DNA from: Tepidibacter mesophilus
GTDB taxonomy: Bacteria > Bacillota > Clostridia > Peptostreptococcales > Peptostreptococcaceae
Assembly (NCBI RefSeq): GCF_002724055.1
Contig: NZ_BDQY01000012.1
Location: 1 to 64,000, forward strand
DNA: 64,000 nt
Reading direction: 5' to 3'
Shown: positions 9,689 through 18,114 of the stretch, piece by piece
Numbering within the stretch: position 1 is the stretch's first letter
How the letters are laid out: every line of letters starts with the position of its first letter
Made by a program: the position numbers and the translations under genes
Notes under the pieces: model-generated
Told to the model about the DNA's origin: nothing
Database searches by the model: none
The model's input: only the letters and a program-made list of their open reading frames with translations

Positions 9689-10846
9689 ATGATTAGATTA
9701 AAGATGAAAATTGTATTTTTCATAATACCAATTTCTATGCTTATACTTTCTGGATGTTGGAATTATAGAGAAATCAATGATGTTAATATAATAAATGGAG
9801 CAGCAGTAGATTTATCTGAAGAAAAAGAGGATTATGTTTTGACTGTTGAAATTGTAAAACCCCTTGCAGGTGAAGAGTTTAAACTTGAGGCAGACCTTAT
9901 ATCTGAAAAAGGAAAATCTATATTTGATGCAGTGAGAACTATGATAACTCATTCTGGTAAAAGAGGATATTGGCCTCATGCTAAGGTATTTATAATAAGC
10001 GAAGATATAGCCAAAAAAGGTGTTACTGAAGTTATAGATTTTATAAATAGAGATGCAGAAGTAAGATCTGATATATGGCTTTTAATATCTAAGGATAAAA
10101 TGGCAAAGCAGATATTAGAGTGTGAGACTAAGTTACATTATACTATATCTGCACATTTAGAAGATAAACTTAAAAATAAAGACTCCATTTCTAAATATGA
10201 ATCTATAGAACTACACCAATTCTTAAAGGACTTATCGGGGGATGGAATTTCATGTACAATTCCAGCAGTTTATACAGCAAAACACGGGAATGACGGAACA
10301 GTTCCAGAAATAGATGGAATGGCTGTATTTAAGAAAGATAAACTCGTAGGGTATATAAATGGAATAGAGACAATGAACATGATGCTTATAAAGGATGAAT
10401 TGAAAGCAGGTTTGTTGGTAATAGAGAATGTTAACAATTCTAATACAGATTGTACGCTTGAAATATTTAAAAGTAAAACAGATGTTAAGCCTGTTATGAG
10501 AGATGGAAATATAATTATGAAGATAGATTCGGAATTGGATGTATCAATAGCAGAAATAGTAGGAAGTGAAGATTTAATAAGTGAACCAGGAAGAATAAAA
10601 TTAAAGGCTGAAGCTGAAGAATATGTAAAAAAAGAAGTGTTAAAAACTATACAAAGAGTACAAAAAGATTATGCTAGTGACATATTTGGTTTTGGAAATA
10701 ATATTTATAGAAAGATGCCAAATGAATGGAAAAAAATTAAGGATGATTGGGATGAAATGTTTCCACATTTAAAGGTGGATGTAAATGTTAAAGTAAATAT
10801 AAAGGGAAGTGCTTTAACATCAAAGCCTATTAAGGTGGGTGATTAA
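9689..10846 (+). CDS. Spore germination receptor C subunit, lipoprotein (Ger(x)C family)
   Basis: A 385-aa protein with a signal peptide ending in a lipobox (ILSGC, Cys about residue 23) followed by WNYREINDV, the standard opening of mature GerC proteins. ISEKGKSIFDAVR and WPHAKVFIIS in the first domain and a C-terminal helix-rich domain match the family. It is anchored by lipid to the outer face of the spore inner membrane. The gene starts 18 bp behind the A subunit with a GAAGG site, so the two are cotranscribed. Confidence 0.92.
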   Translation: MIRLKMKIVFFIIPISMLILSGCWNYREINDVNIINGAAVDLSEEKEDYVLTVEIVKPLAGEEFKLEADLISEKGKSIFDAVRTMITHSGKRGYWPHAKVFIISEDIAKKGVTEVIDFINRDAEVRSDIWLLISKDKMAKQILECETKLHYTISAHLEDKLKNKDSISKYESIELHQFLKDLSGDGISCTIPAVYTAKHGNDGTVPEIDGMAVFKKDKLVGYINGIETMNMMLIKDELKAGLLVIENVNNSNTDCTLEIFKSKTDVKPVMRDGNIIMKIDSELDVSIAEIVGSEDLISEPGRIKLKAEAEEYVKKEVLKTIQRVQKDYASDIFGFGNNIYRKMPNEWKKIKDDWDEMFPHLKVDVNVKVNIKGSALTSKPIKVGD

Positions 10847-10847
10847 T

Positions 10848-11063
10848 GTGGTAGTATTTATGATAATATTAGCTTATTTAATAATAGGTTTTTTGGAAAT
10901 AGTACCATTAGTCAAAATGCATAAAAAAAAGGAATTAATCCTTTATTGTTCTATATTTTCAATATCTTTAGTAATAAGCATTCTTTTAGCATTTGGAGTT
11001 GAGATACCAAGTCCTGCTAAGTATATAGAAAAGGTAGTTTTGATGGTTATAGGAAAAAAATAG
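10848..11063 (+). CDS. Small two-helix membrane protein of the ger operon, 71 aa
   Basis: I place the start at GTG 10848, because AAGGTGG at 10832-10838 is then 9 nt away; an in-frame GTG at 10839 sits too close to it. The protein consists of two hydrophobic segments joined by a basic turn (KMHKKKEL). Short membrane proteins of this kind accompany ger operons in several Clostridia, but I do not know a defined role. It follows the C-subunit stop codon directly and so is translationally coupled. It is far too short to replace a B subunit. Confidence 0.7.
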   Translation: MVVFMIILAYLIIGFLEIVPLVKMHKKKELILYCSIFSISLVISILLAFGVEIPSPAKYIEKVVLMVIGKK

Positions 11064-11094
11064 AGGATAATAATTTAGAATTAGATTATTAACT

Positions 11095-11130
11095 AAAAAT
11101 AATGCTCATTGAAATGAGCATTATTTTTTA
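11095..11130 (+). terminator. Terminator of the ger operon
   Basis: AATAATGCTCATT pairs with AATGAGCATTATT, and TTTTTT follows. Confidence 0.88.
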
Positions 11131-11154
11131 TATGCGAACATTAAAATAAAAAAC

Positions 11155-11183
11155 TTGAAAAATGTTAATATTAAAAATAAAAT
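11155..11183 (+). promoter_or_regulatory. Candidate promoter of the fumarase-malic enzyme operon
   Basis: TTGAAA at 11155-11160, a 17-nt spacer and TAAAAT at 11178-11183, placed 37 bp before the first gene. One mismatch in each box. Confidence 0.6.
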
Positions 11184-11219
11184 GGTATAAAAGGATAGTA
11201 TAATTTAGGAGGGGTATTA

Positions 11220-12062
11220 TTGAGAAAAATAAATACTAGAGATTTATTAGAGGCTGTAAAGAAAATGAGTATAAGTTCTAATATAAATTTATGCAATGAT
11301 GTAATGAATTCTTTTAAGGAAAATATAGAAAAAGAAGAGTCTGATATAGGTAGGTATATATTAGATACGTTGATTGAAAATGCAGAAATCGCCAAAAAAA
11401 ATAGTATGCCTATATGCCAAGATACTGGAATGGCTGTAGTTTTTTTAGAGGTTGGTCAAGAAGTTTTATTTGAAGGTCAAAATGTAACTGATGCTATAAA
11501 TGAAGGGGTAAGACAGGGATATAAGGATGGGTACTTGAGAAAATCAGTAGTTGAAGATCCATTAATTAGAAATAATACTAAAGATAATACACCTGCTATA
11601 ATATATTACGAGATAGTAGAGGGTGACAAAGTAAAAATAACTTTTGCTCCAAAAGGGTTTGGAAGTGAGAATATGAGTAGGATAAAAATGCTCAAGCCTT
11701 CTGATGGGATTAAAGGCGTAGAAGATTTTGTAATAGAGACGGTATCAAATGCAGGTGCAAATCCGTGTCCTCCTATAGTTGTTGGGGTAGGGATAGGAGG
11801 AACTATGGATAAGGCAGCATATATGTCTAAGAAGGCTTTACTTAGAAAAATAGGAGATAACAATGAATTGGATCATATAAAGGATATGGAAAAAAGACTT
11901 TTAAAAAAAATAAATGATTTAGGGATAGGACCTCAAGGTCTTGGAGGAAGGACTACTGCTCTTAGTGTTAATATAGAGACATTTGCAACTCATATAGCAG
12001 GCCTTCCTGTTGCTGTTAATATAAATTGTCATGCATCAAGACATGAAGAAATTATATTATAG
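11220..12062 (+). CDS. fumA: Fumarate hydratase class I, alpha subunit (Fe-S type)
   Basis: A 280-aa subunit of the two-subunit iron-sulfur fumarase / L(+)-tartrate dehydratase family. Cysteines in PICQDTGMAVVF (about residue 62), NPCPPIVVGVGIGG (about 182) and NINCHASRH (about 269) are the expected 4Fe-4S ligands. The start is TTG behind a GGAGGGG site. The beta subunit and malic enzyme follow at once, so fumarate hydration to malate is the most likely reaction; tartrate dehydration cannot be excluded from sequence alone. The cluster makes such enzymes oxygen-sensitive, fitting an anaerobe. Confidence 0.9.
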   Translation: MRKINTRDLLEAVKKMSISSNINLCNDVMNSFKENIEKEESDIGRYILDTLIENAEIAKKNSMPICQDTGMAVVFLEVGQEVLFEGQNVTDAINEGVRQGYKDGYLRKSVVEDPLIRNNTKDNTPAIIYYEIVEGDKVKITFAPKGFGSENMSRIKMLKPSDGIKGVEDFVIETVSNAGANPCPPIVVGVGIGGTMDKAAYMSKKALLRKIGDNNELDHIKDMEKRLLKKINDLGIGPQGLGGRTTALSVNIETFATHIAGLPVAVNINCHASRHEEIIL

Positions 12063-12071
12063 GGGGATTTT

Positions 12072-12632
12072 ATGAGAAAAGATATTAAGTTAATAAAGAC
12101 GCCACTTGATGATAATATAGTGAATGATTTAAACGCAGGAGATTTAGTACATATTAGTGGCACAATATACACAGCAAGAGATATGGCTCATAAGAGAATT
12201 ATAGAATGTATTGAAAATAATAAAGAAGTACCTTTTGAGTTAAAGGGGAGTGTAATATATTATGTAGGACCGTCTCCTAATAAGCCAGGTGAGGTTATAG
12301 GATCGGCTGGACCTACTACAAGTTATAGAATGGATGATATGACAATTCCTTTGCTTGAAAGAGGGCTAAAAGGTATGATAGGAAAAGGATATAGAAAAGA
12401 AGAAGTAATTCAAGGTATAAAGGATAATAATTGTGTATATTTTGCTGCAACAGGTGGAGCTGGAGCTATAATATCTAGTTGTATTAAGGAAAGTGAAGTT
12501 ATACTATATGAAGATTTAGGAGCAGAAGCTGTAAGAAAGCTTAAGGTTGAAAACTTTCCTGTAGTTGTAGTTATAGATAGCAAAGGTAATAATTTATACG
12601 ATATAGAAAGAAAAAAATACGAAAGAAAGTAG
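12072..12632 (+). CDS. fumB: Fumarate hydratase class I, beta subunit
   Basis: A 186-aa protein equal to the C-terminal domain of single-chain class I fumarases. IYTARDMAHKRI, YYVGPSP and GSAGPTTSYRMD are typical, as is the glycine-rich FAATGGAGAIIS. It forms the active site together with the alpha subunit. An AGGGGGA site 5 nt before the ATG overlaps the alpha stop codon region, which suggests tight coupling. The symbol only means beta subunit and does not imply orthology to E. coli FumB. Confidence 0.9.
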   Translation: MRKDIKLIKTPLDDNIVNDLNAGDLVHISGTIYTARDMAHKRIIECIENNKEVPFELKGSVIYYVGPSPNKPGEVIGSAGPTTSYRMDDMTIPLLERGLKGMIGKGYRKEEVIQGIKDNNCVYFAATGGAGAIISSCIKESEVILYEDLGAEAVRKLKVENFPVVVVIDSKGNNLYDIERKKYERK

Positions 12633-12641
12633 GTATTTTAG

Positions 12642-13817
12642 ATGAAGGATTATAATAAGTTAGCTTTAAAATTGCATAAGGAAAATAAAGGTAAAATATC
12701 TGTTAATAGTAAGGTTGCAGTAAAAGATAAAGATGATTTATCAATAGCGTACACTCCGGGTGTTGCAATGCCGTGTAGAGAAATACATGATGATGAAAAT
12801 AAGGTATATGATTATACATCAAAATCTAATTTGGTTGCTGTTGTAAGTGATGGTAGTGCAGTTTTGGGACTTGGGAATATAGGTGCAAAGGCATCTATAC
12901 CAGTTATGGAGGGAAAGGCTATACTTTTTAAAGAATTTGCAGATGTGGATGCATTCCCAATTTGTCTTGATACTAATGATGTAGATGAGATAGTAAAAAC
13001 TGTAAAGCTTATGGAACCTGTATTTGGAGGCGTCAACTTAGAGGATATATCTGCGCCTAGATGTTTTGAAATAGAGAATAAATTGAAAGAAGTTTTGGAT
13101 ATACCTGTATTTCATGATGATCAACATGGGACTGCAATAGTAGTTGCGGCTGGTATTATAAATAGCTTAAAGCTTGCAGACAAAGATATAAAGGAATTAG
13201 AAGTTGTAGTTAATGGTCCTGGGTCTGCTGGTATAGCAATATCTAAACTTCTTATAAGTATGGGAGTTAAAAATATTGTTTTATGCGATAAAGATGGAGC
13301 TATATTTGAAGGAAAAGAAAATATAAATTGGGCTCAGCAGGAAATGGCAAAAATAACGAATAAAAACGATGAAAGAGGAATTTTAAAGGATATTATATGT
13401 AAAAAAGATGTATTTATTGGAGTATCTGCACCTAATATTTTAACAACAGAGATGGTTGCAAGTATGAATGATAAGGCTATAGTATTTGCCATGGCAAATC
13501 CAATACCAGAGATAATGCCAGACAAAGCAAAGGAAGCAGGAGTATTTATAATAGGAACAGGAAGATCTGATTTTGATAATCAAGTAAACAATGTATTGGC
13601 TTTTCCTGGAATATTTAGGGGAGCATTAGATGTTAGAGCAAGTGAAATAAACGAAGAAATGAAAATAGCCGCAGCTTTAGCAATAGCGAATACTATACCT
13701 GATGAAGAAATTTCGGTTGACAATATACTACCTAAGGCATTTGATAAAAATGTAGGTAAGAATGTTGCAAATGCAGTAAAAGAGGCGGCTATAAAAACAG
13801 GTGTAAATAGAATATAG
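12642..13817 (+). CDS. Malic enzyme, NAD(P)-dependent, short form
   Basis: A 391-aa oxidative malate decarboxylase giving pyruvate, CO2 and NAD(P)H. YTPGVAMPCREI near residue 38, a catalytic Lys in GAKASIPVMEGKA near residue 90, FHDDQHGTAIVVAAG near residue 164, a Rossmann GPGSAGIA near residue 193 and MANPIPEIMPDKA near residue 286 are all family marks. The length is that of the bacterial small form without a phosphotransacetylase domain. With the fumarase upstream it completes a fumarate to pyruvate route in one operon. Cofactor preference cannot be read with confidence. Confidence 0.93.
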   Translation: MKDYNKLALKLHKENKGKISVNSKVAVKDKDDLSIAYTPGVAMPCREIHDDENKVYDYTSKSNLVAVVSDGSAVLGLGNIGAKASIPVMEGKAILFKEFADVDAFPICLDTNDVDEIVKTVKLMEPVFGGVNLEDISAPRCFEIENKLKEVLDIPVFHDDQHGTAIVVAAGIINSLKLADKDIKELEVVVNGPGSAGIAISKLLISMGVKNIVLCDKDGAIFEGKENINWAQQEMAKITNKNDERGILKDIICKKDVFIGVSAPNILTTEMVASMNDKAIVFAMANPIPEIMPDKAKEAGVFIIGTGRSDFDNQVNNVLAFPGIFRGALDVRASEINEEMKIAAALAIANTIPDEEISVDNILPKAFDKNVGKNVANAVKEAAIKTGVNRI

Positions 13818-13849
13818 TTTTTTTAATATATAAAAATTATAAAAACTAG

Positions 13850-13878
13850 TTGCAATTTAACTGTTCATTTAATATAAT
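13850..13878 (+). promoter_or_regulatory. Promoter of the T-box/trpP transcript
   Basis: TTGCAA at 13850-13855, a 17-nt spacer and a perfect TATAAT at 13873-13878, located just before the start of the leader RNA. Confidence 0.7.
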
Positions 13879-13885
13879 TATAAAA

Positions 13886-14175
13886 AAGCAAGAATAAATT
13901 CTAAGATCAGGAGTAAGTAGTTAAACTGTTTAATAATCAGCGAGTGGGAGATTGGTGAAAGTCCCATTGTTAGCCTTTTAATGAATGGACCTGTGAGAAG
14001 CTAGGCGAAATCGAATGAAATTAGCCAAGGCCGGGTGTTTCCCGTTATAGAAACAGGATATCAAGAGAAATCTTCGTATCTGTAAAGTGAAATAGCTATA
14101 AGCTATTTAATCTGGGTGGTACCGCGGAAACTATAAGTCTTTCGTCCCTTTTATAGGGATGATGGGCTTTTTTTT
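13886..14175 (+). ncRNA. T-box riboswitch, tryptophan specifier (UGG)
   Basis: The leader contains the T-box core GGGTGGTACCGCGG at 14114-14127, which pairs with the acceptor end of uncharged tRNA. Stem I begins with an AGTAAGTAG segment, and the specifier region reads aaTGGacctGTGAG with UGG at 13986-13988, the Trp codon. A terminator follows at about 14136-14175 (GTC..CGTCCC paired with GGGATG..GGC, then T8). Uncharged tRNA-Trp should favour the antiterminator and switch on the downstream transporter. The gene identity and the specifier agree independently. Confidence 0.93.
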
Positions 14176-14274
14176 ATACAAAAAATTATAAGGGGTTGAT
14201 ATATATGTTATGAACTGAAGGAGATTGGTACTTTGATTGATTAATTAAATAACATAAAAAAGGAGAGATTTATT

Positions 14275-14796
14275 ATGAATTTAAGAAAAAATATATTAAC
14301 AGCTTTATTACTTGCAATAGGATTTATACTACACCAAATAATACCTGGTGTTGTAGCTGGTATGAAATTTGACCTGATGCTTTCTATTATGGTTGTAGCC
14401 ATTTTAATAAATAGTGAATTTAAAAATGCTCTTTTAACAGGGGTTATAGGTGGCTTTATAACTGCAATGACTACTACATTTCCAGGTGGACAAATAGCTA
14501 ATGTTATAGATAAATTTGTAACTTGCATAGCAGTGTATCTTATCATTAAATTAATAGGTAAGTATAAAGAAAAACAAATAAGCATAGCTAGTATAGCGTT
14601 TTTAGCAACTATAATAAGTGGAAGTGTATTCTTGATATCAGCATTATTTATGGTAGGTCTTCCTGCTCCATTCAAGACACTGTTTTTAACTATAGTTCTA
14701 CCTACATCATTTGCAAATATATTCGTAACTACACTTATATATAACTGTGTAAATACTGCTATTAGAATATCAGGTGCAAAATTTGTGAGCAGATAA
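14275..14796 (+). CDS. trpP: Tryptophan transporter TrpP
   Basis: A 173-aa membrane protein with about five hydrophobic segments. The opening LTALLLAIGFILHQIIPG and the following GMKFDLMLSIM, then TTTFPGGQIANVIDK, match the TrpP family of Firmicutes tryptophan permeases, which resemble ECF-type substrate-binding membrane units. An AAAAAGGAGAG site precedes the ATG. The UGG T-box upstream is strong independent support for tryptophan as substrate. aroE begins 31 bp downstream with no terminator between, so the shikimate gene may share this control. Confidence 0.88.
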   Translation: MNLRKNILTALLLAIGFILHQIIPGVVAGMKFDLMLSIMVVAILINSEFKNALLTGVIGGFITAMTTTFPGGQIANVIDKFVTCIAVYLIIKLIGKYKEKQISIASIAFLATIISGSVFLISALFMVGLPAPFKTLFLTIVLPTSFANIFVTTLIYNCVNTAIRISGAKFVSR

Positions 14797-14827
14797 TGTA
14801 TAATATACCTATAGGAGGATGATAGGT

Positions 14828-15673
14828 ATGATAAACGGTAGTACAAAACTAACATGTCTTATAGGTAGACCAGTTGAGCATAGCTTTTCACCAAGTATTC
14901 ATAATTGCTTATTTGAAAAATACAATATAAATTCAAAGTATATGTGCTTTGATGTAGATAAAGAAGATTTAAACGATGCAGTGGATGCTATAAAAGCACT
15001 AAAAATGAATGGTGCTAATGTGACTGTACCTCATAAGGTAGACATTATTAATTACTTAGATGACATAGATATTAATGCGAAATTAATAGGTGCAGTTAAT
15101 ACTATAAAAAATGATAATGGAAGATTAATAGGATACAACACAGATGGGGTTGGATTTGTAAATTCAGTAATTAGAAAAGGATATAAAATACAAGATAAAA
15201 ATATAATGATAATAGGGGCAGGAGGAGCAGCTAGAAGTATAGCTGTAGAAATAGCAAATAATAATGCAAAGTCTATTGAAATTAGAAATAGAACCTTAAA
15301 TAAAGCAGAAAGTATATCGAATATTATAAAGGAAAACTTTAAATCTATTGTTAAAACAGGGGATATTAATATAACTAAGGAAGACTTAGCAAATATAGAT
15401 ATATTAATAAATACAACATCATTAGGGATGTCTCCAAATATATATCAAAATCCAATAGATGAGACAATAAAGGTTGATAAAGATATTTTAGTCTGTGATA
15501 TAGTATATAATCCAAAAGAGACAAGATTTTTAAAGTGGGCAAAAGATAATGATTTAGATACCTTAGGTGGTATAGATATGCTTATAAATCAAGGATTAGA
15601 GGCTTTTTATATATGGATTGGAGTAAGACCTGAAAGAGAAGATTTATCGGAAGTTGAAGAACTTAGATTTTAA
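14828..15673 (+). CDS. aroE: Shikimate dehydrogenase
   Basis: A 281-aa NADPH-dependent enzyme reducing 3-dehydroshikimate to shikimate. The substrate pocket motif GRPVEHSFSPSIHN lies near the N-terminus, NGANVTVPHK near residue 60 holds the catalytic Lys, and a GAGGAARSIA nucleotide loop lies near residue 130. GGIDMLINQGLEAF near residue 250 is the C-terminal signature. I prefer the ATG at 14828 because AGGAGG (14813-14818) is then 9 nt upstream; the earlier in-frame ATG at 14819 touches the ribosome site. aroK and aroQ lie 4-5 kb away, separated by an accessory cassette. Confidence 0.94.
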   Translation: MINGSTKLTCLIGRPVEHSFSPSIHNCLFEKYNINSKYMCFDVDKEDLNDAVDAIKALKMNGANVTVPHKVDIINYLDDIDINAKLIGAVNTIKNDNGRLIGYNTDGVGFVNSVIRKGYKIQDKNIMIIGAGGAARSIAVEIANNNAKSIEIRNRTLNKAESISNIIKENFKSIVKTGDINITKEDLANIDILINTTSLGMSPNIYQNPIDETIKVDKDILVCDIVYNPKETRFLKWAKDNDLDTLGGIDMLINQGLEAFYIWIGVRPEREDLSEVEELRF

Positions 15674-15710
15674 TAATTAATCATAAAATTAAGTAAATAT
15701 ACATTAGTAT

Positions 15711-15750
15711 AGACCTAGATTTCGTAGGAACGAAATCTGGGTTCTTTTTT
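15711..15750 (+). terminator. Terminator after aroE
   Basis: AGATTTCGT pairs with ACGAAATCT, extended by GAcC/GGgTTC pairs, then TTTTTT. Confidence 0.85.
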
Positions 15751-15880
15751 GATCTATAGTAAATTATATGACTTTCAACTTGAGGATAACATTGATAAGT
15801 AAACTAAAGTTGCAACTATTTTGAGCAACGGAACCCGTTAGGACTCGTTGGCGACATGAGCTATGCGGTAGCATAAATCG

Positions 15881-16000
15881 AAAAATTTACGAACTCCCTG
15901 CGGTCAGACACGCAAATTTCTTAACAGATTATTAAACACCAAAAACTAAGTTATATTAGTCAAAATATCTAAAAGCATTCACTAACATTTTCATAGGAAG
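15881..16000 (-). repeat. Hairpin repeat, copy A (degenerate, one arm)
   Basis: On the minus strand the core reads TGTCTGACCGCAGGGAGTT (15891-15910), related to the cores of copies B, C and D. The right arm (TTTCTTAACAGATT ... AAAAGCATTCACTAACATTTT) matches the right arm of copy C by eye. The left arm is replaced by unrelated sequence, so this copy is broken. Confidence 0.6.
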
Positions 16001-16310
16001 TTTTAAATGTATTTACTATATTATAAAATTCAAGTTTACCTCGTACAACTATATAAAATCAACAGATACGACTTACTATACTAAATTTTTCTTTGGATTT
16101 TATAGATGATATTATATCAATACCTATGTAGTTCTACTATAAATTTCCATGAACAAAGTTACTCTGAGAAAAAATATTTAAAATAAAAAAATTGCATAAT
16201 TGAACTATGTATATATATTTGATATGATAAGTTTGTAAATGGTATATTTTGGAATTAATTAAAGTGAGTCATTTATAGTTAAATAGAAATATATAAGGCG
16301 GGTGTTTTAA

Positions 16311-17297
16311 ATGAAAAAATATTTTTTTGTTTTATTTTTTATAATTTGCATAATATTTATATTAACATTACCTACTATGTCTGCTTCTAATGATTTTGTA
16401 GGGTTGGATAATAATATAGATATTTCTCCAAATGATGATAGAATCGTTTTTTCTTATTATCAAAAAGGAGTTGCTTCTATTTATACTTCAAAAATTAATG
16501 GTTCAAATGTTGTTCAAGTGACTAAAGATAAAAAAAATTCCCATTTATGTCCTGTTTATTCTCCCGATGGATCTAAGATTATTTTTATTTCGACACCTAA
16601 AAACAAGACTACTTTAAAATCTTCTATTTGGATAATGAACAAAGATGGAAGTAATAAAAAAGAGATTTTAAAAGCTGATGGTTTTATTAATAAAGCTGTT
16701 TTTTCACCAAATCAAGAACATATATATTTTTCAAAAGCAGGAAACTACAAAAACTATTCACCTATAGCTAGAAAAACTTTTCATGATTTCGATTTATACT
16801 CTATAGATATTGATGGAAAAAATTTAAATCAGCTTACATCTGAAAAATCATACAATATTTCAGATTTGGGCATAACGTCTAATGGTAATGCTTTAATTTT
16901 TGAAAAGAATAATAATATACATTTCTTTTATTTAGATAGTTCTAAAAAAGTTGATATTATTAAACCATTAGAAAATTACAGTAATATTGAACAGAAAGAA
17001 GTATATGATCCAGCTTTATCTCCGGATAATAAATTCGTAGCATTTTCTGCAGTTGCGAATCAAACTGGAACTTTTGAATATGAACTTTTTACTATGAATA
17101 TGGAAACGAAAGAATGTAAACATATTACAAATCTAAAATCATGTGTTAGTAAGCCTGTGTATTTCCATAAAAGTAATAAAATTTTATTTTCACAAGATAT
17201 GAATTGGCCTAATAATCCTTCAAAGTATAAGATTTGTATACTTGATACTAATAGTAATAATATAGAAAACGTAGATATTACTATTAATTCTAAGTAA
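16311..17297 (+). CDS. Secreted TolB-like beta-propeller protein
   Basis: A 328-aa protein with a signal peptide (MKKYFFVLFF..., about 25 residues, ending near TMSASND). The rest is built from PD40/WD40-like blades: CPVYSPDGSKIIFIS, AVFSPNQEHIYFS and DPALSPDNKFVAFSA each place a xPDG/xPN turn before a beta strand, as in TolB and related periplasmic or wall-associated proteins. A function cannot be assigned; binding of a partner is typical of the fold. Codons end in T more often (TCT, GTT, ATT) than in neighbouring genes, which hints at separate ancestry. The gene is isolated between two copies of the hairpin repeat. Confidence 0.7.
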   Translation: MKKYFFVLFFIICIIFILTLPTMSASNDFVGLDNNIDISPNDDRIVFSYYQKGVASIYTSKINGSNVVQVTKDKKNSHLCPVYSPDGSKIIFISTPKNKTTLKSSIWIMNKDGSNKKEILKADGFINKAVFSPNQEHIYFSKAGNYKNYSPIARKTFHDFDLYSIDIDGKNLNQLTSEKSYNISDLGITSNGNALIFEKNNNIHFFYLDSSKKVDIIKPLENYSNIEQKEVYDPALSPDNKFVAFSAVANQTGTFEYELFTMNMETKECKHITNLKSCVSKPVYFHKSNKILFSQDMNWPNNPSKYKICILDTNSNNIENVDITINSK

Positions 17298-17763
17298 ATA
17301 ATGTATTGTTCGAAAAATAAACCATCTCTTATGTTCATCTATCCTAAATTAAATCTAGTACTTTGTTTTTTAGAGAATCAAATATCAGTTTACCATATTC
17401 AACATAGGATAGACTGCGATAGCAGTTGGTAGGTTAAAAAATGCTACTCATTAAAATGTTAGCTACTGATTTAAATATTTTTCAATAAAACTTAGATTAT
17501 GGCGTTTAAATATCCGTTAAAAAACTTCGTTGTTTGAGCTTAAGCGAGTTTAGAAGTTTTAGGATATTTAATAAGACATAATATTTAGTTTTATAAAAAT
17601 ATTTAACACAGTAGTGATATTTTAATGGGTAGCATTTTTATATTCTCAAAGTATTAATATAGAAATTTTAAGAGAAAAATTTGTTATGACTGATTTTTAG
17701 AAAAATATTATGTATTAATTACCAATCAAAAGTCAATAATTTTACTTAAAAGGTAGGTGATAT
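17298..17763. other. Intergenic region dominated by a long hairpin repeat
   Basis: About 44 percent of the gap is the hairpin repeat copy B (17436-17640). I see no convincing ORF. An AAAAGGTAGGTG site immediately before 17764 belongs to the first pilin gene. Confidence 0.6.
17436..17640 (+). repeat. Hairpin repeat, copy B (about 205 bp, near-complete palindrome)
   Basis: The arms start with AAAAAATGCTACtCATTAAAAT and end with the matching ATTTTAATGgGTAGCATTTTT. Pairing continues, with small bulges, to the centre at 17531-17550 (TGTTTGAGCTTAAGCGAGTT). No T run follows as in a standard terminator. Confidence 0.85.
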
Positions 17764-18114
17764 ATGAATAATAAAGGCTTGACGTTGATAGAAATCATAA
17801 TATCATTGGCTCTTATTCAAATAACCGTTGTTGTATTTATGAGTATAATTACGACCTGTGCCATGATTAATATGAAGTCAAAAGAAAAACTAGAAGCTTT
17901 AAATATAGCTCAACAATATATAGAAACTATAAGACAGCAAGACTATGAAAATTTTATAAAATATGATGATTCAAAAGATATTTATGGTAAATATGAAGTA
18001 GATACAGATATAAATAAAAAGGATGATGATAATCTGTTTGAGGTATTGGTTAAAGTTAAAAAAGATGAAAAAGAAATCGTAAATCTAAAAACATTAAAGG
18101 TTATAAGAAGATGA
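17764..18114 (+). CDS. Minor pseudopilin (GspI/PulG-like), 116 aa
   Basis: The type IV prepilin signature is complete: short basic leader MNNKG, cleavage after Gly, then LTLIE with Glu at mature position 5 and a hydrophobic helix to about residue 32. The remaining about 80 residues form a small globular head. The order of four such genes here resembles the GspI-K-H-J minor pseudopilin tip of type II secretion and type IV pilus systems. A prepilin peptidase, ATPase and PilC-like protein are not in the window and must be elsewhere. It overlaps the next gene by 4 bp (ATGA). Confidence 0.85.
   Translation: MNNKGLTLIEIIISLALIQITVVVFMSIITTCAMINMKSKEKLEALNIAQQYIETIRQQDYENFIKYDDSKDIYGKYEVDTDINKKDDDNLFEVLVKVKKDEKEIVNLKTLKVIRR

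Larger units (their letters stand above)
15674..16310. other. Long intergenic region with a terminator and a degenerate repeat copy
   Basis: It holds the aroE terminator (15711-15750) and the half copy of the hairpin repeat (15881-16000). The remainder to 16310 is AT-rich with no ORF that I would call. A GGCGGGTG ribosome site near 16297-16304 serves the next gene. Confidence 0.6.

Noticed and set aside
10839-11063. The small membrane gene of the ger operon as a truncated GerB
   Set aside because: Only two helices and no GerB motifs; it looks like a complete small protein.
14241-14855. 204-codon minus-strand frame over trpP
   Set aside because: Antisense of a hydrophobic gene gives a hydrophobic shadow; the plus-strand gene has the T-box and ribosome site.
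15720-17640. Insertion sequence or integron around the beta-propeller gene
   Set aside because: Flanking repeats are hairpins without transposase or clear target duplications; evidence supports only a repeat family.
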